10,013 bases of DNA from Micrococcales bacterium (GCA_030537915.1 JAUNUZ010000053.1:1-10013); one strand, 5' to 3'. Counted from the first letter of the stretch, positions 1-8,664 are shown. The notes: generated by a model from the sequence alone, not told the origin. A program made the numbers and translations.

Positions 1-252
<252 letters not shown>

Positions 253-255
<3 letters not shown>

Positions 256-280
256 TGCACGCCACTGCATGACTATGCAG
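253..280. promoter_or_regulatory. ArgR operator (ARG box) in front of argG
   Basis: A perfect 6-4-6 inverted repeat, CTGCAT-GACT-ATGCAG, lies at 265-280. Its core TGCAT-N4-ATGCA has the same geometry as the E. coli ARG box (TGAAT-N4-ATTCA) and resembles TGCAT-rich actinobacterial ARG boxes. A third half-site, CTATGCA at 253-259, repeats the half-site at 273-279 exactly 20 bp away, about two helical turns. The array covers the presumed spacer and -35 region of the argG promoter, so bound ArgR with arginine would block polymerase. Repeat and spacing are seen directly; the regulator is inferred. Confidence 0.7.
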
Positions 281-332
281 AAAGTCCGCATCGTGGACTG
301 ACTATTGGCCGATGCGGCGCTCCACCGTGCGC

Positions 333-1118
333 TCAGCGAGCGGCCTTGTCGGCAGCCCCCCCGTAGCGGCGATCGCGCCGGGCGTAGATCTCGCACGCCC
401 GCCACAGATCGCGACGGTCGAAGTCGGGCCACAGCGTGTCGAGGAAGACGAACTCGGCGTACGCGCTCTGCCACAGCAGGAAGTTGCTCGTTCGCTGCTC
501 CCCCGAGCTGCGCACGAAGAGGTCGACGTCGGGCATGTCCGGTTCTGGCATGAACCGGGACATCGTCTTCTCATCGATCGATCCCGGCCGCAGCGCACCG
601 GCAGCGACCTGCTCGGCGATTGCCCGGGTCGCGTCGGCGATCTCCGCGCGGCCGCCGTAATTGACGCAGAAATAGAGCGTGAGCCTGTCATTCTCGCGGG
701 TGCGATCCTGCGCGTCCTCCAGCTCCGAGATGACCGATCGCCACAGCCGCGGCCGCCGGCCGACCCAGCGCACCCGCACGCCCCACGAACTCATCTCCTC
801 GCGCCGTCGTCGGATGACGTCGCGATTGAAGCCCATGAGGAAGCGCACCTCGTCGGGCGAGCGCCGCCAATTCTCCGTCGAGAAGGCATAGGCCGAGACA
901 TTGCGCACCCCGAGCTCGATGGCGCCAGCGAGGACGTCGAGCAACGCAGCCTCCCCCGCCCGATGCCCCTGCGTACGCGGCAAACCCCGCTCGTTGGCCC
1001 ACCGGCCATTGCCGTCCATGACGATCGCCACATGGTTGGGGACCAACTCGGCCGGAATGACGGGCGGCCGGGCACCGCTCGGGTGCGGGTACGGGTCGGC
1101 ATAGTCGCGTCGGGCCAC
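333..1118 (-). CDS. uppS: Cis-prenyltransferase, (di-trans,poly-cis)-polyprenyl diphosphate synthase
   Basis: This cytosolic or membrane-associated enzyme adds isopentenyl units in cis configuration to an allylic diphosphate, making the undecaprenyl or decaprenyl carrier used for peptidoglycan and arabinogalactan assembly. The 261 residues carry all family blocks: [14 protein letters not shown] with catalytic Asp35 (28-41), AFSTENW (78-84), [14 protein letters not shown] (152-157), [11 protein letters not shown] (199-209), NFLLWQ and LWPDF (229-233). It is close in wording to the mycobacterial decaprenyl diphosphate synthase, so chain length could be C50 or C55. The GTG at 1116-1118 is chosen because a TAGTGT box ends 6 nt before it and the pre-catalytic N-terminus has a typical length. 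recO, commonly its upstream neighbour, is 2.5 kb away across the amide cluster, so this gene must now use its own promoter. Confidence 0.95.
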   Translation of the reverse strand: MARRDYADPYPHPSGARPPVIPAELVPNHVAIVMDGNGRWANERGLPRTQGHRAGEAALLDVLAGAIELGVRNVSAYAFSTENWRRSPDEVRFLMGFNRDVIRRRREEMSSWGVRVRWVGRRPRLWRSVISELEDAQDRTRENDRLTLYFCVNYGGRAEIADATRAIAEQVAAGALRPGSIDEKTMSRFMPEPDMPDVDLFVRSSGEQRTSNFLLWQSAYAEFVFLDTLWPDFDRRDLWRACEIYARRDRRYGGAADKAAR

Positions 1119-1124
1119 GTCAGG

Positions 1125-1130
1125 ACACTA
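1125..1130 (-). promoter_or_regulatory. Putative uppS -10 box (TAGTGT), leaderless arrangement
   Basis: On the minus strand TAGTGT is followed by CCTGAC and then the uppS GTG, giving the TANNNT-N6-start pattern. An AGAGG overlaps just upstream, 11-12 nt from the GTG, which is too far for a good Shine-Dalgarno. No recognisable -35 is present. If used, this would supply uppS with transcription independent of recO. Confidence 0.4.
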
Positions 1131-1279
1131 CCTCTGGTGCTAGCGCGCGGCGCGGACTGCGGCTGCTCACCCGAGGGCGCTTTTCGACGCTGCCGGCGCG
1201 TTGAGAAACCGATGCGAGATCACCGGGCATACTCTCACCCGGAACCATCAGGACAAGCCTAAACCCGCTTCTGGACTGG

Positions 1280-1308
1280 TTGACGCCTCAATCGGGTGGG
1301 CTTAGGGT
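1280..1308 (+). promoter_or_regulatory. Sigma70-type promoter for the amiS cluster
   Basis: TTGACG (1280-1285) and TAGGGT (1303-1308) are separated by 17 bp, a near-consensus actinobacterial housekeeping promoter. It points rightward, leaving a leader of about 90 nt before the amiS Shine-Dalgarno. Nothing else is recognised in the 1119-1405 interval. Confidence 0.65.
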
Positions 1309-1405
1309 GACCGCAAAGCCCTTCGGGCGCCAAGCACTCGCGCCCAGCAGAACGCGGCCTCGTGGTCCCCGCGAACTCCGCCCCGTCTCGTCGGTGAGGT
1401 GCTTT

Positions 1406-2032
1406 ATGGCAAGTGTCGGATTGCTCTACGTCGGCGCGGTGCTGTTCATCAACGGGCTCATGCTGCTCGACCTCGTCTCAGGCAAGGCCGCGGCCGTCCT
1501 CAATGTCTTCGTCGGCGTCATGCAGGTGGTCTTCCCCACCGTTATCATCATGCAATCCGATGGCGATGCGAACGTCATCTTCGGAGCCGCGGGCCTTTAC
1601 CTCTTCGGCTTCACGTATCTCTACGTCGCAGCGAATCAGATCTGGGGTCTCTCGGGTGACGGGCTGGGCTGGTTCTCCCTCTTTGTCGCTGTGTGCGCCG
1701 TCGTCATCGGCGCGTTCCAGTTCATGGAGCCCATCAACGACCCGCTGTTTGGCGTCATCTGGTTCACCTGGGCGCTCCTGTGGTCGCTCTTCTTCGTCCT
1801 CCTGGCGCTTGGGAGGACCTCGATCACCCGCGCCACGGGGTGGTTTACCATCATCGTCGCCCACCTCACCGCGACGATTCCCGCGTTCCTGCTCCTCACC
1901 GGTCACTACGACCCGAGCTGGGCTCATGCCGCGATCTGGGCAGTAGCGGCAGTGGTCGCCCTGGTCCTGTCTTTCATGCTCGGACGTCGCCCGGCCGGCC
2001 TCCACCAGCAGAACAATCCGGCCACCGCCTAG
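1406..2032 (+). CDS. amiS: AmiS/UreI-family amide or urea channel
   Basis: This inner-membrane protein moves short-chain amides or urea (with the H+-gated UreI channel as paralogue) into the cell, feeding the adjacent amide hydrolase. The 208-residue product matches the family length and pattern: an N-terminal helix SVGLLYVGAVLFINGLMLL, the FGAAGLYLFGFTYLYVA segment, FQFMEP..NDPLFGVIWFTWALLWSLFF, and about six to seven hydrophobic segments to residue 200. The ATG at 1406 is chosen over earlier in-frame codons because GGTGAGG (1393-1399) sits 6 nt upstream and the family N-terminus starts there; the upstream extension would cross the promoter. The frame is intact, unlike the two genes after it. 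The 36-nt gap to the fmdB remnant suggests a former operon. Without a functional formamidase here, its present use depends on hydrolases elsewhere. Confidence 0.88.
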   Translation: MASVGLLYVGAVLFINGLMLLDLVSGKAAAVLNVFVGVMQVVFPTVIIMQSDGDANVIFGAAGLYLFGFTYLYVAANQIWGLSGDGLGWFSLFVAVCAVVIGAFQFMEPINDPLFGVIWFTWALLWSLFFVLLALGRTSITRATGWFTIIVAHLTATIPAFLLLTGHYDPSWAHAAIWAVAAVVALVLSFMLGRRPAGLHQQNNPATA

Positions 2033-2068
2033 ACCGCCGCCACTCATCTGTCGAAGCAAGGACACTGG

Positions 2069-2354
2069 ATGCCGCTCTATGATTTCCGCTGCCCTAACAA
2101 TCGACTATGTCGAGGCGCTGTTCGGCCTGGCGTCCAGGCCCACAACCATCACCTGCCGACATTGTTCGCAGCCGGCCCGACGAATGATGAGCGCGCCGCG
2201 CTTGAATCGAGCCGGTGATCCCGCCTGCAGACTCATGGAGCATGCGCAACGCAGGGCCCATGAGCCGGACGTCGTTCAGTCGATCGGCCCCGGCGCACGG
2301 CGCTCCGCCCAATACACCCACAACCCATCGCATCGCGGGCTGCCCCGGCCCTAG
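2069..2354 (+). pseudogene. fmdB: FmdB-type zinc-ribbon protein, frameshifted
   Basis: FmdB-family zinc ribbons accompany formamidase and amide genes and are thought to act in their regulation. Translation starts in one frame at ATG 2069 with MPLYDFRCP, the hallmark N-terminus, after AAGGA (2058-2062). The match then continues in a different frame as IDYVEALFGLASRP, TITCRHCSQPARRMMSAPRLNR and a C-terminal HRGLPRP before TAG at 2352-2354. Restoring the usual CPxCG motif needs about five extra bases near 2099, so the lesion removes the second Cys of the first zinc knuckle as well as the frame. In the original frame the peptide ends soon after. One small deletion explains everything; an assembly error is possible, but the neighbouring formamidase is also broken, which favours real decay. 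Confidence 0.78.
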
Positions 2355-2402
2355 CTGCTGACCATTTGTCGTCGCGTACCCAAGGCACCCTGAGTTGGAC
2401 CA

Positions 2403-2438
2403 GACACGCGTGTCGATCCCAAGGACGGAGTCCGTCCT
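2403..2438. promoter_or_regulatory. Two inverted repeats between fmdB and fmdA remnants
   Basis: GACACGCGTGTC (2403-2414) is a perfect 12-bp palindrome. Eight bases later, AGGACGG-AGT-CCGTCCT (2422-2438) is a perfect 7-bp stem with a 3-nt loop. They lie 47-82 nt upstream of the formamidase start. The first could be an operator and the second an mRNA hairpin between the two cistrons; no T-run follows, so termination is only one option. No function is established. Confidence 0.4.
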
Positions 2439-2484
2439 GATCCGAGGGCACGCCGTGTCGCTATCGCGTAAGGAGAGAACAGTC

Positions 2485-3671
2485 ATGCCAGAGATCATTT
2501 TCCCACTCGACTCTTCCAAGAAATTCGAGGAACAAGAAAAGCTTGGTCATAACAGGTGGCATCCCGAGATCCCACCGGTGGCGACAGTGAAGCCCGGGGA
2601 CTCCTTCCGAGTGGAATGCCGGAAATGGTTCGACAGCGCCATCAACAACGACGACTCCGCGCAAGACATCCGGGACGCACCGCTGAAGACGGTGCACAAG
2701 TTGAGCGGGACGTTCGGCGTAGCGGGCGCCAAGCCCGGAGACCTCCTCTTCGTCGACATCCTGGGCGTCGGGCCCACCCCCAGGAGAGCGGCCCGTTGGC
2801 TGGGCGGGGCTGGGGTTACACCGGACTCTTCTCCAAGAACAACGGCGGCGCATTCCTCACCGCCAAATCCCGGACGCCTACAAGGCGGTCTGGGACTTCT
2901 CCGGGCAGGTCGCCATAAGCCGTCACATCCCCTCGGTCGCCTTCGAGGGGCTCATTCATTCTGGCCTGATGGACACGGCCCCCTCAGCGAAGCTGCTCGC
3001 GAAGTGGAACAAGCGGGAGGGCGCCCCTCATCGCCACGGACCCGAACCGGGCGCCGCCCCTAGCGCTTCCGCCGGAGCCGGAGTTCGCCGTTCTGGGCGC
3101 CGTCCCCGAGGGCGACTACGACCGTGTCGCCGGCGAGGCCGCGCGGAGCGCTCCCCCACGCGAGAACGGCGGCAACCAGGACATCAAGAACCTCTCCAAG
3201 GGCAGCCCGATCTTCTACCCGGTGTTCGTCGACGGGCGAACCTGTCGCTGGGCGACCTGCACTTCTCTCACTGGTACGTCGGTCACCCTCGACGGCGAGC
3301 AACGCTACCTCGATTCGCACCTGTCATACCAGCGGGCTTGCCTGCACGCGATCGACTACCTGGCGACCTTCGGCTACAGCCCGCAGCAGGCCTACCTCCT
3401 GCTTGGTGCAGCCCCGATCGAAGGCCGGCTATCCGGTGTGGTCGACATCCCCAACTCCTGCTCCACGGTGTATATCCCGACGGCCCTCTTCGACTTCGAC
3501 GTGCGTCCGTCGGCTTCGGGTCCACACCGGATCGAGCCCGGGATCGGGGCACCTCGCGCCGTCAACCAGCAGCGCGACAACGAGCCCGCTCGGCGAACCG
3601 CGATCAGGTCCGCTCGACGATCCGCAAGGAGCGGACGGCGCGCTCGAGGTGCCACTGCAGGAAGGCCGTGA
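2485..3671 (+). pseudogene. fmdA: Formamidase/acetamidase, multiply frameshifted with internal deletion
   Basis: The intact enzyme hydrolyses formamide or short amides to ammonia and carboxylate. The start is convincing: AGGAGAG (2471-2477), 7 nt, then ATG giving MPEIIFPLDSSKKFEEQEKLG and HNRWHPEIPPVATVKPGDSF. Family sequence then hops frame: near 2777-2781 (C5 where six are needed), near 2865-2870 (a missing T), near 3024-3027 (an extra C) and near 3234-3236 (a missing G). Blocks recovered across these frames include GPLAGRGWGYTGLF, AYKAVWDFSGQVA, APSAKLLAKWNKREG, PPRENGGNQDIKNLSKGSP and SLGDLHFS. Around 3266-3272 the text jumps from DLHFS to GTSVTLDGEQRYLDSHLSYQ, skipping roughly 55-60 residues expected from a family length near 415. 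Homology fades near 3557 (GIGAPR); that frame has no stop until 3671, inside the 3' end of recO on the opposite strand. Non-functional as sequenced. Confidence 0.88.
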
Positions 3672-4332
3672 CGAGGCCGTTCCCCTCGCGCCGGCACCAC
3701 GGTTCGCTGGCATCCGCGCTCACCCAATCGCCCTCGAGGAGCGCGCCGAGCAGGTCCAGGGTCGCCAACGCCGGGGCGGCCGATCCCGGTGTCCGACAGG
3801 ACGGACAGACACATCCGCCCGCCGCCAGGTTGAATGCCCGGTGCGGTCCCGGTGCACCGCACCGGGCGCAGTCGCGAAAGGAGGGGGCCCAGCCCGCCAC
3901 CGCGAGCGAGCGCAGCAGGTAGGCGTCCAGGACGAGACCGGGATCGTGCTGCCGAGCGGACAGCGCGGACAGGCCACCGGCGAGAAGCGAGAACTGAGTC
4001 CGCGCCGATTCCTGAGCCTCGCAAAGCCGCTCGGCCGTCTCGAGCATCGCAACACCATGGGTCCACACCCCGTAGTCGCGGCAGATGTCGCTGCCGTACG
4101 GGGCGAGCACCTCGACCTGCGTCACCGTGTCGAGCGAGCGCCCCTCGTAGAGCTGGGCGTCGATGACCATGCCGGGCTCGAGCCGTGCGCCGAAGCGACT
4201 CTTCGTGCGCCGCACCCCCTTGGCGACCGCCCGCACGAGCCCACGGTTGCGGGCCAGCAGCGTAATAATGCGGTCGGCCTCACCCAGCTTCTGGGTGCGC
4301 AGCACGATTGCGGCGTCTCGGTAGAGGGGCAC
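3604..4332 (-). CDS. recO: DNA repair protein RecO
   Basis: RecO acts with RecR (and RecF) to load RecA on SSB-coated single-stranded DNA in gap repair and anneals complementary strands. The 242 residues show the N-terminal OB-fold (YRDAAIVLRTQKLGEADRIITLL, residues 4-26, then GVRRTKSRFGARLEPG) and a C-terminal helical domain with a zinc-finger pattern Cys155, Cys158, Cys176 and Cys179. The length is typical and the WHLER...RSLRIVER ending is family-like, so the gene is intact. The start is GTG 4330-4332; a GAGGAG lies 12 nt upstream, slightly far. An ATG 8 nt upstream is out of frame. It lies 36 nt after the D-amino-acid oxidase stop and is probably co-transcribed with it. Its 3' end is overlapped for 68 nt by the read-through frame of the formamidase pseudogene. 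Confidence 0.93.
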   Translation of the reverse strand: MPLYRDAAIVLRTQKLGEADRIITLLARNRGLVRAVAKGVRRTKSRFGARLEPGMVIDAQLYEGRSLDTVTQVEVLAPYGSDICRDYGVWTHGVAMLETAERLCEAQESARTQFSLLAGGLSALSARQHDPGLVLDAYLLRSLAVAGWAPSFRDCARCGAPGPHRAFNLAAGGCVCPSCRTPGSAAPALATLDLLGALLEGDWVSADASEPWCRREGNGLVTAFLQWHLERAVRSLRIVERT

Positions 4333-4368
4333 GAGGCCATTGTGCTCCTCGGCACCGACAACGCTGTG

Positions 4369-5304
4369 CTACGCCGGGCCGACCAAGTCGACGACATCAC
4401 CGGCGCAGCCCCAGGAAAGCGTCACGCCGCTGCCCCCGTGCCCATAGCAGTGCACGACCCGCGAGTCCCCAATCCGCTCCTCCTCGAGGCGCACCGTCGG
4501 CCGCCCGGGGCGTAGGCCGACCCGGTGCGCGACGATTCTCGCGCGTTCGAGGCGGGACCCGAACTCGGGGACCATCGCGGCGCACCGAGCGATGATGGCT
4601 CGGGCGACGGCCGGATCCGGAACCCTCGACCAGTTGTCCTGATCCGCCGACCCCCCGAGCACGATCGTCTCGGAGCGCGGAATCGCATACGACACCGAGG
4701 CGTCATCCATCCACCAATGCTCCAGACCAACCTGCTCGATGACGACGACCTGGCCGGCGATCGGCCCCACTGACCGGTCCTGGGCGAGCCCGAGAGCCCC
4801 GAGCCCAGAGCAGTTGACGACGGTCACCCCGGCCGGGCGCGGGAGATGCGACAGCGCCATCCGGGTGATCGTCCCACCCAGGTCGCGGACCCGAGCAGTG
4901 AGCCAGCCGAGATAGATCGGCATCTCGATGACCGGCACCTGCACATTCCAGCCACCGACGTAGGGCTCAGGGACAGCCGCTGCCACAGCGAAACTGGGCA
5001 CCGTGGCGGCCCATTCCGGTCGGGGGGCGCGCTCGCTCAGGAGCTCGATGCCGTGACGTCGGACCACCCCCGTGGACGGATCGTCGGCCAACTGCTCGAA
5101 GACGGCGAGCGTCGTCAACCCCCAGGCTTCGACGCGCTCACGCGGGTAGGCCAGGTACGGGTACCAGATCGCGGCGGCGATCGCAGACGTCGTCTCCAGC
5201 GGCAGTTCGCGGGCGACGACGTCGACCCGATGCCCCGCCTCCAACAGCCGAGCGGCGCAGCTCAGCCCGATGACCCCCGCCCCGACGACGATGGCTCGAC
5301 TCAT
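4369..5304 (-). CDS. FAD-dependent D-amino-acid oxidase
   Basis: The enzyme oxidatively deaminates D-amino acids to 2-oxo acids, with hydrogen peroxide and ammonia released. The 311 residues begin with the Rossmann FAD motif VVGAGVIGLS (6-15) and contain AAAIWYPY (43-50), VVNCSGLGA (162-170), GQVVVIE, the active-site strand YAIPRSETIVLGGS with Tyr206, GLRPGRPTVRLE with the expected carboxylate-binding Arg265, and the DAO signature VVHCYGHGGSGVTLSWGCA (283-301). The length is slightly shorter than eukaryotic DAAO and lacks a peroxisomal tail, as normal for bacteria. ATG 5304 is supported by AAGGA 6 nt upstream and the family N-terminus. The start overlaps the stop of a 13-codon upstream ORF (ATGA). 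It is followed by recO and diverges from the alkB-like gene. Substrate range cannot be read from sequence. Confidence 0.92.
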   Translation of the reverse strand: MSRAIVVGAGVIGLSCAARLLEAGHRVDVVARELPLETTSAIAAAIWYPYLAYPRERVEAWGLTTLAVFEQLADDPSTGVVRRHGIELLSERAPRPEWAATVPSFAVAAAVPEPYVGGWNVQVPVIEMPIYLGWLTARVRDLGGTITRMALSHLPRPAGVTVVNCSGLGALGLAQDRSVGPIAGQVVVIEQVGLEHWWMDDASVSYAIPRSETIVLGGSADQDNWSRVPDPAVARAIIARCAAMVPEFGSRLERARIVAHRVGLRPGRPTVRLEEERIGDSRVVHCYGHGGSGVTLSWGCAGDVVDLVGPA

Positions 5305-5357
5305 GCGTGGTCCTTACGGACCGTGCGGCTCTTACGACTCATGTGTGGTTCCTACGG
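5296..5357. repeat. Imperfect direct repeat over the D-amino-acid oxidase start
   Basis: Segments 5296-5319 and 5334-5357 match at 20 of 24 positions with a period of 38 bp. Each copy contains, on the minus strand, an AGGA ribosome-binding site, CCAC(A/G)C, and ATGAGTCG. It therefore looks like a small tandem duplication of the translation start region. Confidence 0.7.
5301..5342 (-). CDS. 13-codon upstream ORF overlapping the D-amino-acid oxidase start
   Basis: On the minus strand ATG 5342-5340 opens a peptide MSRKSRTVRKDHA whose TGA (5303-5301) overlaps the oxidase ATG as ATGA. It has its own AGGA about 8 nt upstream. The first three residues (MSR) equal those of the oxidase because the start region is duplicated. 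Translational coupling is possible, since ribosomes ending here would sit on the downstream start. The peptide is basic and matches no family I recognise; it may simply be a by-product of the duplication. Confidence 0.4.
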   Translation of the reverse strand: MSRKSRTVRKDHA

Positions 5358-5424
5358 CACAAACGCCCCGGTGACAAGACCGAGTGGACCCTGGCGCATA
5401 GAACAGGTGTTCGATGACGGACGA

Positions 5425-5430
5425 TATGGT
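5425..5430 (+). promoter_or_regulatory. Putative alkB-like gene -10 box (TATGGT), leaderless arrangement
   Basis: TATGGT is followed by TGCGCC and then ATG 5437, so the expected transcription start is at the start codon. There is no Shine-Dalgarno before this ATG, which agrees with a leaderless mRNA. No convincing -35 is seen. The 130-bp interval to the divergent oxidase gene must carry both promoters. Confidence 0.5.
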
Positions 5431-5436
5431 TGCGCC

Positions 5437-6063
5437 ATGGTGGGATTCCAAGGATCGCTTCTGGACACGAACGAGCAGCTCTGCCTGCACGAGCTGGGGT
5501 CGAGTGTGCGGCGGACCGGGTTGAGCTCCGGCGCGTGGGTCGACCTGCGGCCCGGCTGGATCGGCGGCGCGGACCGCCTCTTCTGCATTCTGCGCGACCG
5601 CGTCGACTGGCTCGCCGAGCGGCGTCAGATGTACGACAAGGTGCTCGACGTGCCTCGGCTGCTGCACTTCTATGGCGCGAGCGACCCGCTCCCCCACCCG
5701 CTGCTCACCGAGGCCCGACAAGCCCTGAGCCTGCACTACGGCTCCGAGCTGCGGGAGCCGTTCACGACGGCCGGGCTCTGCTACAACCGGGATGGCCGGG
5801 ATTTGGTTGCCTGGCACGGCGACCGGATCGGCCGCTCGAAGACGCAGGACACCATGATCGCCATCGTCTCGGTCGGCACCCCGCGCCCCTTGCTCCTGCG
5901 GCCGACCGGGGGCGGAGCCTCCATCCGTTACGTCCTGGGTCACGGTGACCTGCTCGTCATGGGCGGCTCGTGCCAGCGCACGTGGGAGCACGCCATCCCC
6001 AAGCAGGCGGCATCGACCGGTCCGCGGATCAGCGTCCAGTTCCGCCCGCGCGACGTGCGCTGA
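5437..6063 (+). CDS. alkB: AlkB-family Fe(II)/2-oxoglutarate-dependent dioxygenase
   Basis: Family members remove methyl groups from alkylated DNA or RNA bases (such as 1-methyladenine and 3-methylcytosine) by oxidative demethylation, using Fe(II), O2 and 2-oxoglutarate. The 208-residue product has the iron-binding HxD (His127, Asp129, in WHGDR), distal His185 (TWEHAIP), and the 2-oxoglutarate-binding RxSxxFR near the end (Arg197, Arg203). FYG and HGDLLVMGG are further AlkB-like blocks. ATG 5437 is preferred because a TATGGT box precedes it by 6 nt and upstream in-frame residues are antisense to the oxidase gene. A strong inverted repeat follows 14 nt after the stop. The clade is the actinobacterial AlkB-like type; the true substrate (DNA, RNA or another) is not established by sequence. 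Confidence 0.88.
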   Translation: MVGFQGSLLDTNEQLCLHELGSSVRRTGLSSGAWVDLRPGWIGGADRLFCILRDRVDWLAERRQMYDKVLDVPRLLHFYGASDPLPHPLLTEARQALSLHYGSELREPFTTAGLCYNRDGRDLVAWHGDRIGRSKTQDTMIAIVSVGTPRPLLLRPTGGGASIRYVLGHGDLLVMGGSCQRTWEHAIPKQAASTGPRISVQFRPRDVR

Positions 6064-6077
6064 GCTGGCTCGAGCGC

Positions 6078-6108
6078 CGTCGACGTCGCGGCGATGTCGA
6101 CGTCGACG
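6078..6108 (+). terminator. Stem-loop after the alkB-like gene (GTCGAC-rich)
   Basis: CGTCGACGTCG (6078-6088) and CGACGTCGACG (6098-6108) form a perfect 11-bp stem with a 9-nt loop, 14 nt beyond the TGA. No T-tract follows, which is common for actinobacterial terminators. The arms are themselves built of repeated GTCGAC/GACGTC units, so alternative foldings exist. Confidence 0.5.
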
Positions 6109-6144
6109 TCGCGACACGCGCAGAGCGTTGTCAGGCGGCCCACC

Positions 6145-6150
6145 TACAGT
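6145..6150 (+). promoter_or_regulatory. Possible -10 box (TACAGT) for the DUF3817-like gene
   Basis: TACAGT fits TANNNT and lies about 38 nt before the GTG start, leaving a short leader with a strong AGGAGA. A TTGTCA at 6128-6133 is only 11 bp away, too close to serve as its -35, so support is weak. Confidence 0.3.
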
Positions 6151-6187
6151 GGGCCGAACCGAACCCCCACCTTCAGGAGACCTTGCC

Positions 6188-6652
6188 GTGCACCCCCGCC
6201 CCCTGACCCTGTTCCGCTTCTTCGCCGTCGCCGAAGCGATCACGTGGACGCTGCTCCTGCTGGGGATGGTGCTCAAGTACGGTTCCCGAACAACGGACCT
6301 CGGCGTGCGGGTCTTCGGGATGGCGCACGGCGTCGTCTTCATCGCCTACTGCCTGGTCACTCTCTTCGTCGCCACCAATCAGCGATGGAGCGCCAAGCAC
6401 CTCGGGCTCGGGCTGCTAGCGGCCATCCCGCCCTTGGCCACGATCGCGTTCGATCGCATGGCCGAACGCGCCGGCCTGCTCGACGGGGGCTGGCGGTTGG
6501 CGCCGGGAGGCGACCGCCCAGCCACCCCGCCCGAGCGCGCCGTCGCCTGGAGCCTGGCACGACCAGGCGCGGCCGCGCTCTCGTTTGTCGTGGCCGTGGC
6601 CGTGCTGACCGCGGTTGCCCTGCTCGTCGGCCCCCCCGCGGCCAGCAGCTGA
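6188..6652 (+). CDS. DUF3817-like small integral membrane protein
   Basis: The 154-residue product matches in pattern the DUF3817 membrane proteins common in actinobacteria, whose function is unknown. It begins LTLFRFFAVAEAITWTLLLLG, then VRVFGMAHGVVFIAYCLVTLFVA and WSAKHLGLGLLAAIPPLATIAFDR, giving three membrane segments around residues 8-25, 41-61 and 75-92. A soluble loop rich in Gly/Pro/Arg (about 98-125) and a fourth hydrophobic segment near the C-terminus (130-150) follow; the last segment may be an addition to the core family. GTG 6188 is set by AGGAGA (6175-6180) with 7-nt spacing. It follows the alkB-like gene but is separated by a stem-loop and may have its own promoter. It converges on leuA, with 74 nt between stops. 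I cannot assign a biochemical role. Confidence 0.8.
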   Translation: MHPRPLTLFRFFAVAEAITWTLLLLGMVLKYGSRTTDLGVRVFGMAHGVVFIAYCLVTLFVATNQRWSAKHLGLGLLAAIPPLATIAFDRMAERAGLLDGGWRLAPGGDRPATPPERAVAWSLARPGAAALSFVVAVAVLTAVALLVGPPAASS

Positions 6653-6698
6653 GCCGCTCACCTACTTCCATGCCGACGGCGGCCACACGAAAGCCTAC

Positions 6699-6719
6699 GG
6701 CGTCACGACGTGGGACGCC
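6699..6719. terminator. Possible bidirectional terminator between DUF3817-like gene and leuA
   Basis: GGCGTC (6699-6704) and GACGCC (6714-6719) form a 6-bp stem with a 9-nt loop within the 74-nt convergent gap, 8 nt past the leuA stop. The stem is short and lacks a T-run, so this is tentative. Confidence 0.3.
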
Positions 6720-6726
6720 CGATCCG

Positions 6727-8604
<1,878 letters not shown>

Positions 8605-8623
<19 letters not shown>

Positions 8624-8658
8624 CGACGAAGCAGGAGGTCGTGCAGGTCGATGGACAC
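8605..8658 (-). CDS. leuA leader peptide, leucine-rich (17 aa)
   Basis: The peptide MSIDLHDLLLRRRGEGY has Leu at positions 5, 8, 9 and 10 (CTG, CTC, CTG, CTT) followed by three Arg. Its stop is at 8605-8607, 78 nt before the leuA start. This is the classical arrangement of an attenuation leader: ribosome pausing at Leu codons when charged leucyl-tRNA is scarce controls the RNA structure just downstream. The GTG 8658 start is supported by a TACGGT box 6 nt upstream, so it would be translated from a leaderless transcript. A longer frame continues upstream to 9120 but has no family content and would precede the promoter. Confidence 0.75.
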
Positions 8659-8664
8659 CTTGCC

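Noticed and set aside
312..1262. Long plus-strand open frame (316 aa)
   Set aside because: Antisense to uppS; no family motifs; a product of high-GC third-position bias.
3124..4515. Plus-strand open frame of 463 aa across the formamidase end and recO
   Set aside because: Mostly antisense to recO and the oxidase; composition is Arg/Ser/Pro-rich shadow sequence.
4846..5436. N-terminal extension of the alkB-like gene upstream of 5437
   Set aside because: Antisense to the oxidase gene and upstream of the TATGGT box; residues do not resemble AlkB.
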